From: Leptoclinus maculatus
Lineage: Eukaryota; Chordata; Actinopteri; Perciformes; Stichaeidae
DNA: 64,000 nt
NCBI GenBank assembly: GCA_032191485.1
Contig: JAVDOI010000006.1
Coordinates: forward strand, 7,923,556 to 7,987,555
Direction of reading: 5' to 3'
In this document: in pieces, positions 49,299 to 61,497 of the stretch
Layout of the letters: every line of letters starts with the position of its first letter
Numbering within the stretch: position 1 is the stretch's first letter
Made by a program: the position numbers and the translations under genes
The notes under the pieces: model-generated
Database searches by the model: none
What the model was told of the DNA's origin: nothing
Seen by the model: only the letters and a program-made list of their open reading frames with translations

Positions 49299-49304
49299 TT
49301 TATT
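49299..49304 (-). terminator. Candidate polyadenylation signal of the nicalin-like gene
   Basis: AATAAA on the minus strand, about 225 nt beyond the stop codon, is the first canonical hexamer downstream. Confidence 0.5.
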
Positions 49305-49528
49305 TTTTTTGGTTACTTTACATCTCGTCCAAACAACAAATTCCAGTCTGAGAAATGGTTTACAATACAGTGTATTTATGAAAATAATATACATTTCAAA
49401 GCAAACGCATCTTAGAAGATTCTTTGCTGCATTGCTTTCATGTTCTGCACAGCCAGTGAAGCAGGAGTCCAACATGTGCAATGCAGACTTCAAAGCCCTT
49501 GTCATCGACTCAGCATTCACAGTCTCAT

Positions 49529-52500
49529 TCACTGGTGTTTGGATTTCACTGCCGCTTTGAGCTTTGTGTAGAGATAACCAAAATTCTGTAAGAGAGAACA
49601 GAGGGGTGGTGTGAGGAAACAAAGCTGATATGTCTGTTGAACGTATGAGATGACATACAAGGTACAGTGCAATACAGTATGAATGGACAGTATAAAAGGG
49701 TGTATTAACGAACCTGGATGATATAGTAGACGATCCCCAAATAAGCAGCAATGCAGCCGCCGAGGAAGAGATCAAAGGCTGCAGGCTTCACTCTGGAATA
49801 AAAAGTGTGTCAGTGTCCTAGTGTCTTAATAAAATGTCATACAAACTGCATATGAGTTCAGATATTTACCTGTACATCACTATTGGTTGGTTCATTTGGT
49901 CAAAAAAGGTAATATCAGGTTCCCTGTATGAAGAAATGTAGTTAATCAAGGGTGATATTTTTGCATTGGGGATGACATTTCACGGTATATGTGTTTTCTC
50001 CTGCCACTACATTTTACCTCCTATCCTGTCGGTAGGCGTGTCTGTGAACTTGCTGCAGGTAACGTTTTAACTCGTGCTCCAGCGAGTTGACCAGCAGGAT
50101 GTGACTGGGCTCTTTGTCCAGCAGCTGGGTGGCTCGAGGGACTGACGTCAGGAAGGACATCAGACTGGACATACGACTGTCGTGAAAGTCCTGCGGGCAA
50201 CAGTTTAGACGTGGATTCACATAAAGAAAAACGTAGGAAAGGCCATCACATCAAAATAAAAGTAGCCTATGTCGAGCATGAAAAACCTAATTTTCTACAC
50301 TCTAAATAAACACTGCCGCTGAAAAGTTTAGGGTCGCCTGCCACAAAAGCTTGATTTGTGAGTCTGATGGCTGAGAGGACCACTCTGAGCAACAGTGGAA
50401 TAGGAATAGAAGAAATCAGTCATCGGTAAAATAAACTGGAAGCTTAGCATCAACATGTTTGCAGATTTAAAGAGGAACAAGTTCCTGTTTCAGTGTCGAG
50501 TGTACAATAATGCAGCCAATAACAAGCTGGAATACTAACAGGTGTGTTGCTTTAGCAAAGCTATTTATAAAACCTCACAACAGAAATAGAAGGTTATTGT
50601 ATGGTGAGCACTATTGGAACTGGATCACAGAATATCATCTGGACAGACTATGGACTGACAAACCACAGTTTAAAACTCCTCAATACAACCACTGAGTAGA
50701 CCGCAGCGGGCCCAAATAATATAATGTACCGTTATGGGTCAATTAAAATTGAGGGTCAATTATGCTTTTCTGAACTGAAAAACAAATTCAAAATGTCGAC
50801 TAAACACAAGTTTTAACAATTTTTATTTTTATTTTTTGGGGGGCCAAACTATTTAAAATGTAATTAATACATTTGGTGTCTGAATTATACTGTTTTTGCC
50901 TCTGTTCAAATTCAAATGCCCCCAATCATTAAATGAAGGCCGGAGACTTTGAAGACTCAAAACTCTGCAATGCCTATAAACTAACACCAGAGGTCAGCAC
51001 TTGCCTCTGTTTAGTGACCAAAATAACCAGCCAACTTACCAATCGGCCCTTGAAAACCTGCACATCTTTTGGTGAAACCTTGTAGAAGACAATGAAAATG
51101 AATCACACATTAAAATGCTGATGAAAGATGTATTCGGATACATGCATTCCATTTTCATGCATTTTAATCACCTCGTCAGAGAGATTGTACATATAACGTG
51201 CCAGTGCTTCTGCTATGATGATGCCATTTCGCTTCATTTTCCTGTAGTCCACTTGTGACCTGTGAGAAGACACAAAGGCAACTGTGATGCGTCTCTTTGC
51301 AGTATCTTTTCACATCATCTCATCTTATAGTAAACAAGGCCTTCAAGCACCAAGTCACAATAATCAACCACAGAATAAAGAACCTACATGGTGTCTAGAA
51401 TGGAGCCACGGAGCTCAGATTTGGGGTCTTCCAGATGAGACAGAGTGAAGCTTGGTATCCTGCGCAGGCTGTAGCGCTCATGCTCCCACGCTACTGTGGA
51501 CTCCACGAGATTGATCTTCTTGTGGACCAATCCCACCTTCACCCAGGGAAATCTGGAGGACACCACCTGGTGGAGTGATCACAAATTTAAAGTCCATGAA
51601 GACCGAGAAAGGCCTACTCTTATATTTTAGACCCGTCAATAAAGCTTGTCACCTCCTCCAGCTGTTGAACGAAAGACTGCATGGGAGTGTCGGGTTTAGG
51701 AGGGCGGGACACATGCATGTACAGTTCATCACTGTTGGCCAGTGTATCCAAACACAGAACAAATGCCACATTGTCATGGAGCAGGCTGGACTCTGGAGGG
51801 GAAAAAAAGGGTTTGGATGAAATAAATCAGGGCTGCTTGTTTTCAGATCTGGTGGTGCTGTAGACTACTTTCAAAAAGCCCAAAACACTTCAAGAAAAAC
51901 TCACCGGCATGGTCCATATTATCTTCAATCCATCTCTTCGTGCCAAGAAAATTGTACTTTCCTCCTCCAGTTAAGGAGAACATTAAATGATATCTTTAAA
52001 AGAGTAATCAAAGCATTGAATATTATGTTGGTTACCTCTACATGAAAGACATTTGTTTTCAGATTAACAGCAGTAATCTACCAAAACAGATGGTGATAGT
52101 GTACGGCTCTCTTGAGAATGGGACACAGCTTGGTTTTCAGCTGGGGGGGGGGGGGTTGTAACTCACGGTGGTCTGGTGCTTGGGCTACTAAAAAGCTTCT
52201 GGAAGAGACGTGCCAACTCTAGTAGAATGGTGACCCCACTGCCATTGGAGTCTGCTCCGTATGACAACCACTGTGTTACACACAAATACAAACATTAAAC
52301 AAACATAGCATTATACTACAAGTGCAGAAAACCTGTGTTTACATCATTTCTATGTGACTCACTGGTGCCAGCCCGTAGGAATCATAGTGGGCAGTGATGA
52401 CGACAGTGGGTACATCCTCCCCTGCACCGGGAAGCACTCCCTTGAAAGAAGCATCACCAGTTATACAGTGCAGAGCTGAGGACCAATCACAAGGCAAACT

Positions 52501-54143
52501 AATCAGGTTTGACTGGCATCTGAAGGACGTCATGCGGTCAGAGGTTGGTACCAGTCGGCTCCATACTCACCTCCAGTGTGGTGATGATGTTGTCAGTGAT
52601 GCCCTTAATAGGGACATTGTTGCTCACCAAGATCTGAAAGGCTGTCGCTGTGACCATACTACGAAGCACTGTGAAAAAAAAAAAACGTATACAAACCTCG
52701 GTATGGACACGTTTTATTGTTTTTCCACCTCCAAAAAATGTAACAATCCTCTCGCTCCTTTCACCTCTGACGAATATAGATGAGGTCCTGGTGGCAGCAG
52801 CTTGCTTGACCTCCTCATACATGTAAAGCAGCTGTTCGTCCTCAGGCACCACATACACAGGCATGAGGGTCTCCTTCAGCAAGGCCTCGCTCTCACTCAC
52901 CATGAAGGACTGCGAGGGGAAAAGGGAACTCTTTCTAGTCGCAGATATATGAAAGATGCTCTGCTTCAGCAAGCTATTACCTAAAACCCTGGAGCACTAA
53001 GATACAATATATCATATTACGAAACTGTATCCTGTCAGAAAATAAGAATGTTTTTCTTGTTGCCTTGCAGCATGTCCTGGAGCAAAAAGGTGTTTCTTGG
53101 ATAACTTGTTTACCTGCACAGTGTCATGGGGGATACCGGAGATATTTTTGGGCAGCAGGATCAGGATGGCCGCAGCACTTTGCTTTTGGGCCTCATGGTA
53201 TTTTTCTGTGGTGAAGTCCATCACCTTCATGATGACGCAGCGGCGGGTCAGAACCGGCTCATCGGCTGAGCGCGCCTCCGCCACCACGATGGCTCCACGG
53301 CAACCTCAAGAAGACAAATGAAATGATCACAAATATCAACTCAAGCCACTTTACTCAAGTACTGTACTGGTAACTGCCTGTACTTTATTTCTATTCTTTG
53401 TTAGTTTATTCTTCTAGTACACTACATTTTAGAGGATATGTTGTATTTGTACTATGGTCAGTTTATGACATAGGATGCATTCACATTCACATCCCGTTTA
53501 GATATTAGTGGACCAGTAATAATTACCCATCAGTATAAGACACACAAGAAGAAAACATTTTCTGCAGCACATATTTGTAGTAATTTTTCAGACCTCTAAT
53601 CTTCACTTTTGTGGGAAATATTGGATGATTTGATCTCTTTGGGTCTCCAACAGTTATTTAAATGAAAGAAGTTAAGAGGGGGAATCTCTCTTTAACAACT
53701 GATTGATCTGAAACAAGACAAGGGCCCCCCCCCCCCCCCCCCCAAGTAGACACAGCTTTTGAGGTCACAAGCCAAAAAGGTTTAAATACTGGATTAAGTA
53801 ACTGGTAACTACAGCTGTCGGATAGAAGTAGTACAGTAAAAAGTACAATAGTTCCCTCTGAAATGTAGTAGAGTAGAATTTAAAGCAGCATTAAATGGAT
53901 ATACTCAAGTAAAGTACCTCAAAGCTGTACTGAGCTTGAGTAAATGTACATCCCTCCACCACTGGAGTTGAGGTGTAACGCTCTGAACTCACCATGCTTC
54001 CTTTGTGCCAGGTTGAACTGTTGCATCCTGTAGGCTGTGAACTCGTAGGAGGAAACAGCCGGGAGAGCAGAGCCGTGCAGACGCTGGACACAGAACAGCA
54101 GCAGCAGCAGCTCGGCAGCTACACTCAGGTCTCTAGGCAACAT
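49529..54143 (-). CDS. Nicalin-like protein (divergent paralogue of the BOS-complex subunit)
   Basis: Fifteen exons join in frame to 554 residues (human NCLN is 563): 54143-53993, 53304-53114, 52909-52765, 52668-52571, 52440-52363, 52270-52167, 51993-51905, 51792-51653, 51566-51388, 51259-51172, 51078-51040, 50190-50018, 49923-49870, 49792-49714 and 49585-49529. The product has an N-terminal signal peptide (LLLLLF core), then EFTAYRMQQF, an M28 aminopeptidase-like lumenal domain (TAHYD at 211-215; GADSNGSG around 228), GLVHKKINL and AWEHERY. One helix at about 516-536 near the C-terminus is followed by a short basic tail. Nicalin works in the ER membrane with NOMO and TMEM147 and, as known for the family, is not expected to be an active peptidase. 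By eye, identity to human NCLN is only about half, and the N-terminus is shorter. Since vertebrate nicalin is usually highly conserved, I read this as a second nicalin gene rather than the main orthologue. The reading frame is intact. Confidence 0.93.
50311..50695 (+). mobile_element. Decayed Tc1/mariner-like transposon in a nicalin-like intron
   Basis: The left side (from 50311) reads CACTGCCGCTGAAAAGTTTA and continues GGGTCGC, like the ends of fish Tc1 elements (a GTCAAAAGTTTgGGGTCAC type terminus). About 300 bp further, a short plus-strand frame ends in WNWITEYHLDRLWTDKPQFK, resembling the W..W..VLWTDESKF block of Tc1 transposases. The spacing is too short for a full element and no opposite terminus was found. 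It lies within the intron between exons 11 and 12. Confidence 0.5.
52143..52155. repeat. Poly(G) run beside a nicalin-like splice donor
   Basis: Thirteen G on the plus strand; on the transcript this is a C-run about 12 nt inside the intron after exon 6. Confidence 0.9.
53725..53743. repeat. Poly(C) run in nicalin-like intron 1
   Basis: Nineteen consecutive C on the plus strand within the first intron. Confidence 0.9.
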
Positions 54144-54900
54144 GATGTCACGTCCCGCCTGCGTCTTGTTATGGTCTCAATCTATGGAGGGACGGCTGAT
54201 GTTACGGTAAACTACATACAAGGCCTGACTATACAGAGTACCATAGACTCACTCCCAACAGTTTACAATAGCATATTCTACCTATAACCATGAAGTCAGT
54301 TATGTTCTAGTAGCATCATTTGGGGCATGGAAATGTCCCTCACCTGTCCCCCCAGCAGTCCTGTCTCATGAGCCTTTGTACTACGTCTTCCTCTACTTCA
54401 GTGCTATACTCCTTTCAGCGTGGACACAAACTAGATCCTGGGATTCAAGGCGTCTTCTGTAGGTAAGCCACCATTCACCATCTGCTCCCAAGGGATAAAC
54501 TCAAGGCTAATCACAAATACCCAACCCCCCACCTCTCACACTCACTCCTCCCCATCCTCTCTTTCATGGCTGAAATGTTGCCTTCAGTCACTTCAGCAGG
54601 TAGTCCATCAATCACACATCACCAGCAGAGACTCTGTGTGGGAGCCAGGCAAAGTGTTTCATACAGTAGCTATTTGTTGCACCTCATGCAGGGACAAGCA
54701 GTTTTGAAGCAGTCCTGAGGAGCTGGTTGGATAAGAGCTCTTGAGAGCTGACTGAGGCTGCATGGAGGCGTCACCCCCCTCTGATCAGACAGTCCATCTA
54801 AAACATTGTTTACATTTTTTTTAAAAGAGTAATGGCGAAACTTGTACAATTAAAAACTTACAGAAAACGCATGGCACCGTCACACTTCAGATATCTAATA
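54144..54900. other. Upstream region of the nicalin-like gene
   Basis: No exon is seen. A GACGTGAC word lies just upstream of the nicalin-like start codon (about 54147-54156) and could be a CRE/E-box-like promoter element; no TATA box is evident. Confidence 0.35.
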
Positions 54901-55491
54901 TTTATTTTTTTGATATGTTGCACTATACACAGAACTTTGACACAGTTAAAATCTAAATGGAACCAGTTCACAATCATCATAATAAGCACCTGACAAATAA
55001 AAAAAAAAAAAAAAAAAAAAAAGAAATCTGTCTGCACATGAATTATTTCCCATTCTTGAAAAATAAATAAAAAACACACAACTGCAAATAAATAGCTTTA
55101 TGTTACAATGCATTAATTAAGACTCTGTACTCAGGAGATTAGTGAAGCTACGCCCCTAGTGAGACGACATTGGCACGCCTGCGACTGCCCGTGTGTGAAT
55201 CTATCGGGATGATGTTAATGGTAGAAAAAGAAACGCACCATAGTCAATTACAGTCAGTCCCTACATGTAAATGTTAAGTGTACACAGCTACTGGTCAGAC
55301 ACACGCCTCCGCTAGTAGCTGCGTTAGTGACACGTTACCTGACCTACTCTTCTATTCAGGTATTTTTCTACGTAATACAAGTCATTTTATCATCTACACA
55401 CATGGCACCTGTAGCTTGTTTTAACGCTTATTTTATTTTGTAACTCAAGTGCTGCAGAAACATTGAGGCCGAATAATCAGGTGTATCAGTG

Positions 55492-55495
<4 letters not shown>

Positions 55496-55571
<76 letters not shown>

Positions 55572-55584
55572 CAGAGACAGAGAC

Positions 55585-55660
<76 letters not shown>
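55496..55660. repeat. (GA)n array with an interrupted GAGACA core
   Basis: About 165 bp of GA repeats with a block of GAGACA units at 55551-55602. It lies in the likely fam219a 3' UTR. Confidence 0.95.
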
Positions 55661-55664
<4 letters not shown>

Positions 55665-57440
55665 CTTACAGGTTAACAGATAGAATTAGCCTTTTTGTTT
55701 CCTTTCTTTATTCTCCACTTATGGTACGAATCATTCATTCAAAAAATGTTCCTTTCTTGACCGTGCTTACTGTATGCTTGCAGATCTGGCATTCTCCAAA
55801 AAAAAAAAAAAAAAAAAAGGGAGAGCTCTAAGAGATGCGTGTCTATCAAGGTTTAAGTTATGTTAAATAGAAAATGTTTTTCAGGTGTCGAAATGTGCAT
55901 TTTGTGTGTTTTTTGGGAACAGATTCACATGCAAAGTGACTTTTATCATCTGTAGATCTAAAGAGATGTGATGTAAACATTACAAATAATCAGTATGCAT
56001 TAAGTACTTCCTACTCAACATCATTGGAAAACATCCATTGGCATAAAGCATCGACAATACACAGCTGTGTCCGGTGCTACATATACAGTCCCCAAATCAA
56101 AATCAGACAACTTGCTCATATTATAAGTCAAGGGGAATATGCGCAGATGTACAACCATACAAACCCCAATACACTTAAAAACTAAAATTGTGTGTCTTTT
56201 CTGAAAAAAAAAAAAAAAAAAAAAAAAAAATCCATTTCATTTCCATCCAAGCAATATGGAATCAATTTATAGACATTCTTCAGAAACCATAACACAGGTA
56301 CAGGCCAAAACTGCACAACTTTCTTTGTATTTGCACATATTCTAAGCCTTATTATTATTATTATTCGTAGTATTATTTTGTAACCACATTCACTGGTGGC
56401 GACTGCCTTTGTGCTCCTCTTACACATCCACTCATGTCGGGGCTTTCATGGACAAAAACAAAGAGACGTACGCAGCAACTCATGAGCTTGTTTCCAATAA
56501 CGGTTTCTCTATATCAACCGATATTACAGTGGATGAACCTAAATACTACGAACTCCCATGTTTTTAAAAGCACGCCTCACATATCGTCTCATCGGCACAA
56601 GGATGTGTTTTAGAGGTTGGCAAAAAACTTGATAAATCATCTGCACAAGCTGGTCATTAGGACACAGTGTAAACAGGCAACATGCAAAACTATTTCGTTT
56701 TCAGCTTCTTTTAACTGAATGTGAAGCAATTACGCAGTACAACCTCGGTGTAACAGACACACTTGGAAAAAGAAAATCTGGAATTACTCCCATAGTGTTG
56801 CGAGTGTAAGCATTAGTGTTTCACCAGCAGCTTGGTGGTTCAGAACTACTTCCTTGGACATATTCAGACACACGTATGTCATTTTTCATGTCTGACACAC
56901 ATATATACACAGGAAGACAAAGCAGACTGGCTGAAAGAGAAAGAAAAAACAATGGCCACTACAAAACGTCCAATCTCTCCTTGTCCTTTGTTCTGACACT
57001 TTCAATGACACACCAGTAGAAGAAGAAGTAGACTCCATGGACGATGCACTGCCACGGTGATGTCACCCTTTCAGGTATTTGTTCCCACTGACGCACAATC
57101 CCCCCATGGTCCTTTGTAAACCAAAATATCCACAAGCACGAGATGGAGGTCAAACGAAGACGAAGCAAAAGTAACACGTTTTCCTTAGAGGTAATGTTTC
57201 TGCCATCAGTCGACAACGCAGAAGCAAGATGCACAGATCCTACCATAGGAGGAACGCGCACAAATACTGTACATAGTGACTCTTTTCTCACCACTTGACC
57301 TTATCTCCGTTTCTTAACTTAGCATGTATAACCCTCGTTTTCTCTTTGTGCCATTGCCAGTTGATAGTTTGTTCCTCCTTGCTGCCACTCTGGTGTCAGT
57401 AGTTTGGCCTCAGTGTAGGTGGCAGGCAGGAGGGTTTCTT

Positions 57441-57482
57441 TGGGGGAAGGGGGAGGGGGAGGGGGGGGGGGGGGGGGGGGGG
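57441..57482 (-). repeat. G/C homopolymer-rich run next to the fam219a stop
   Basis: The plus strand has G-runs broken by single A residues, then about 23 consecutive G. In the fam219a transcript this is a C-rich tract starting 7 nt after the stop codon. Confidence 0.9.
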
Positions 57483-57488
57483 ATTGCG

Positions 57489-60400
57489 CTATTGGATTTG
57501 ACAGGCTGTGGAGGGAGCAGCCTGGCAGCACATGCAGGTGGGGTTGACCGCTTTTGGGGGGATCAGATCCAGGTCCTCATCATCCGGGATCTCATCGAGC
57601 CGGTACCCATCCTTCAGGAGCTGGATGTTCAGGTCCTGGTTGATCTGCTGCAAAAGGCAGAAGAGAGGAGACACGGTATCAGCAGAGCGTCAGGACAGTA
57701 CGGACAAATCCTTCAGCCAGGAACGACCTCGTTAGTTAAACTAGTTCCTCCTATGTTGATTAAAAAAAAAAAAAAATCTCATTATGATTACATTTTACAG
57801 AAACAGAAGGCAGCAACATCATTGTGCATACAGGTCGTATAGGTGGCAACGGGGAAAGGCAAGAAGCACAACAAAAAAAAAGATTCTACTCTAAGAGGGA
57901 GAAATGAAAAGGAATTTAAATGAGAACTTATGGAAAAGTCTTTACGGATGACTGTGACTATGAATCCTCGGAGGAGCCAGCAAAGGTGTATTTCAGACGG
58001 GTGCACATATACCTGGTGTGAGTGGAGTGACAATGGAACTGGGTGATCAGGTGGTGATGTTTGTGGATTCACCAAATGACGCTGTGAAACAGTATAATGC
58101 GTGTATAGATACCTGGTCCCTCAGACATCTCACCTCGGCTGAGGAGTATCCTGATGAGGAGTATCTGGACATGTCGAAGTCATCATCACTGAAAGACAAG
58201 GCGACGTCAGCAAGTTAAGACAAGAAGCGTCTCACAAAAGGTAACGGGGGAGACATGACGTCTGAATGTTGAAAGTAGAAGTCTAGCAATTCAATATTGC
58301 TGGGAGACTCCAGAGAATCGGACTTTTAAAGAACGGTTAAAACGAAGCAGCAGAGGTTGAGATATCCTGACTGTTATTCACATTGTGACTCAAGTCTGGA
58401 TCCTACATTTCCCATGATGCAACTCTGTAAACTCTTTCGTCCTACGCTTCCTGCCTGCTAAATGCCCACGTCTTTCAAACTCTGTGACGCAGACTTTCTG
58501 CTGTAAAATTGAAGGTTATTTAGTCTGTACATCATCAGCGTTTTTTTTATTTATTTTCTTATAGATTATAGATGTATAATATCAGTTAACAGTGACAATC
58601 TGCTGCAGTCTCTTGATTCCTAAATTATTGGCTTTTTTTTTTACAGGATATACAGGACAATAACAACATTTAAAATTATCCAAATGAATAATCTGCCTTT
58701 CAAACTGCCTTGTAAACAACGAACAGAAGCGACATTGTCCAAAAGGCTCTGCACGCGAGTCTAAAATGTGGACAATAAACAAACTGGTGTCCTGTGTTGC
58801 TGTGAGTCAGAAAGCTTGTCAGAGGGCGTGTATGAAGCAATACATGACGTAAGCTTGGTGGGCTTCCAGAGTTTCCCTCGTGTAGCAGCACACGGAGGGC
58901 ACAAAGGGTGGGACTCATATGTGTCAAACGCAGACCTGCTGGTACAAGGGGGGGGGGGAAGCGAGCACTACCGCTGAGCCGCTTTTCCCTGCCCAAATCC
59001 TCACCCTGCTATCCTCTAATCCCGCGCCCCGGGAGAGGCTTTGTCCCTTTTTTTTTAGGATCCCTTCTGTTAAGAACTCTCTCAAGTCGCTCTACGGATT
59101 AATGCGCAATCCGGCAGAGTGAGACCGACAAAAAAACCCGCAAAGTTAGCATATATCTCCTGTTTAAATCGGCCTGAAACGTTTGAACAATGTACTACGT
59201 GATATACATACCTGTCAGTGTCCAGTGCGACCAGGGGCTTCTCATCGGGGCTCTGGTCTAAAGAGGAGTAGCCTTTGTTTGGCACCACCAACCTGAAGAT
59301 GAGCGCAGACACAACACAGAAGTCAGAAGACTTGAAAACGCAACACAAACGCAATGCTCTTCTTTACAGGCCACGAAGAAACAGAAATTGGGGCTAATCT
59401 GTCGCCTTCAGACTGCAGGCGTTCCTAGATTATCTTTCCCAGACCAGTCGGTAGCCTTTCTTATATTTCCACTAATCCACCAGTGGGATTAGACACGATG
59501 AGCCAGTTGGCAGTGTTGTTGGTTTGCACTGGGTTTATGCTCGGCGCTCTGACTCTTTTATCACCATTTACACCACGAAAACATCCCCTTCTCTAAAAAA
59601 AAAAAAAAAAAAAGCTGTGTTGAGCATTTGGTTGCAACGTTAGGAAGTCTGACGGCGTCCCCAGCAAGCCGAGTGGAGGATACCGAACAAAAAAAAACAT
59701 GCTTGAGATGCTAATTGATGCAAAGTGTAACATTTGTGGTCGCGGTGGTGAACACAACAGGAAACAAGGAGGCAGTGGAAGCCGTTACCTTGTCCTGGCA
59801 TTCTTCTTGGGCTGTTGATTGACAGGACTCCCCACGGTGCCATTCTTCACTGATCCCTTCCTGGCGAGGTCCCTCTGTTTCTCTGGGCAACCACAGGGTG
59901 TGAGGTCATCAGTAAACGCATCAATAAAGCTCACCTTCATGAGCGTCAGATGCCCATTGATATGATTTTGTTTGTTGCAGAAAATATTCAAATATGTTCA
60001 AAACAAAAACAGACTTTTTAGTCATATTATCTGCTGTACAACTGCTACACAGTATACAGCCTATAAAACCAGCACAAGCAACACCTTTAATTCAATTGAA
60101 ATACGTTTTATTATCCTTTGACAAACTGAACATGTTGTAGATATTGACTAACGAGTTTGTTTGGAACAGAGCCCTCAGGACCAAATAAATATGAGTGTGA
60201 CGAAGGCTTTCACAGTGTTGCAATGCTGGGGAATATAACTCCACTAACAGAGAGTACGCTCTGTGAATATCATATGGTTCTGGATTTAAACTCATGTTTG
60301 GGCTTACTTTGACCTTTTACGATGCCTTAACACAAATCTGCATACTGCTGTCGCCCAGGGCAAATGTTTTGTTCATGTGTTGAGTTATTTCCATTCTACA

Positions 60401-60581
60401 AAGGCGTTGTTACTGCTTACTGTTAAACCTCGATTATTTAGCGGGGAGTTGTGCATTGATTGGCAATGTGTTTTCTTGCGATACCTATTTGGACTTGCAG
60501 TGGTGAGGGCTTGTAGTTCATGGTCACACTCTCTCCCTTGGTGTCAGCGTCTGCCTCTGAGGTGGAGGACGCTGCTGGGTC
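57489..60581 (-). CDS. fam219a: FAM219A (5' end outside the window)
   Basis: Five exons are visible: 60581-60485, 59882-59789, 59292-59212, 58188-58134 and 57647-57489 (TAG stop), together coding 161 residues. They match human FAM219A closely: MNYKPSPLQV, EKQRDLARKGSVKNG, GSPVNQQPKKN, LVVPNKGYSSLDQSPDEKP, the acidic-serine stretch DDDFDMSRYSSSGYSSAE, and the C-terminal cysteine-rich end NPTCMCCQAA...ACQIQ. The first coding exon (human begins MMEEIDRFQ) was not found and should lie beyond position 64000, so about 20 residues are missing and intron 1 exceeds 3.4 kb. The protein is soluble, with no signal peptide or membrane segment, and has no established function. The final exon starts at a CAGCAG tandem acceptor. 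Its position next to the myorg region agrees with human 9p13.3. Confidence 0.96.
58402..58421 (+). promoter_or_regulatory. Second ZNF143/THAP11-like site
   Basis: CCTACATTTCCCATGATGCA matches the core of the SBS motif on the plus strand. It lies inside a fam219a intron. Confidence 0.3.
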
Positions 60582-61470
60582 CTAGAAAACAAATAAAAAA
60601 TGTAAAAAAAAAAAAAAAAGGCACAGTACAGAGCATGTCAGCTTTGATACAACAACACTAAGAACTAACTTCATACGTTATCGTCTTGTCATAGACTGAA
60701 TTGTTTGCTAATTCAGTGGCTGACAGGGATTAAACTAAACAAGTTGTTTCTGGTAATACAATTCAAAATCGACTTGTGTTATACTTCCACTGGGCAGCTG
60801 AAATTGAACACAGTCCTGAGGGCACAATCACCTCAGTACCGAGAGCCACTCGCTGATTTATCACCAGGCCCACACAGCACAGAAAATCAGCTCTTTTTTT
60901 TAATTCATTTTTTTTTACAGAACCTGCTTGTGTCCAGTACCCTGGCGATATTCCCCGAGCCTATAATGTGCTACTACTATAGCTGCCTGGGTTTTTTCGA
61001 CATCAATAGGCTCGAGTGTTCTGGCTATGTGCTTGGCTCTGTCTCTTTTATGTGTGAGCAGCGATGACATGGGGCAGGAGGCCGTGAGAGAACAGAGGGG
61101 GTTGCTGTTGCAGCCACGGCTTCCCCAGATTGAGAGAGGGGAGCCGACAGAGCTCCACATTATGTTTGGCCCTACAGTCCTCCCCCTTGTAGACCCTCTG
61201 AGGGTCTCCACGTGGACTACCAGGCATTTGGCTTTCAGTACCTCTGTATTCTCCCCAGAGAAACGGCTGCTATGTTTAAACTATCCCTCAAGCAGTTTAA
61301 ATACCTGGAGATGAAACTTTTTATTGAATTATTTTACAGTTAAAGTTGAAAAATTCATATCGGATCAGATCACCGCTTTATACTTACATACATTATGCCA
61401 CTATTCTTCATTAAAAACTAGAGCGTCTTTAAGGATTGATGGGATTTCTAAATAAATTAGGTCTAGACAC

Positions 61471-61497
61471 AGATATATACTATATTAGTATATATCT
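61471..61497. repeat. AT-rich palindrome, 12-bp arms
   Basis: AGATATATACTA, TAT, then TAGTATATATCT. Confidence 0.8.

Larger units (their letters stand above)
54901..57488 (-). other. fam219a: Probable fam219a 3' UTR with several AATAAA signals
   Basis: No other gene is seen between the fam219a stop and the nicalin-like gene. Minus-strand AATAAA hexamers occur at 55707-55712, 55432-55437 and 54901-54906, allowing 3' UTRs of about 1.8 to 2.6 kb. The stretch holds a 40-bp G/C run just after the stop, poly(A) runs near 55000, 55800 and 56210, and a long GA/GACA array. Extent is inference. Confidence 0.45.

Noticed and set aside
49152..49775. Frame of 207 codons on the minus strand and its plus-strand partner
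   Set aside because: It runs across the last exon and 3' UTR of the nicalin-like gene in another frame.
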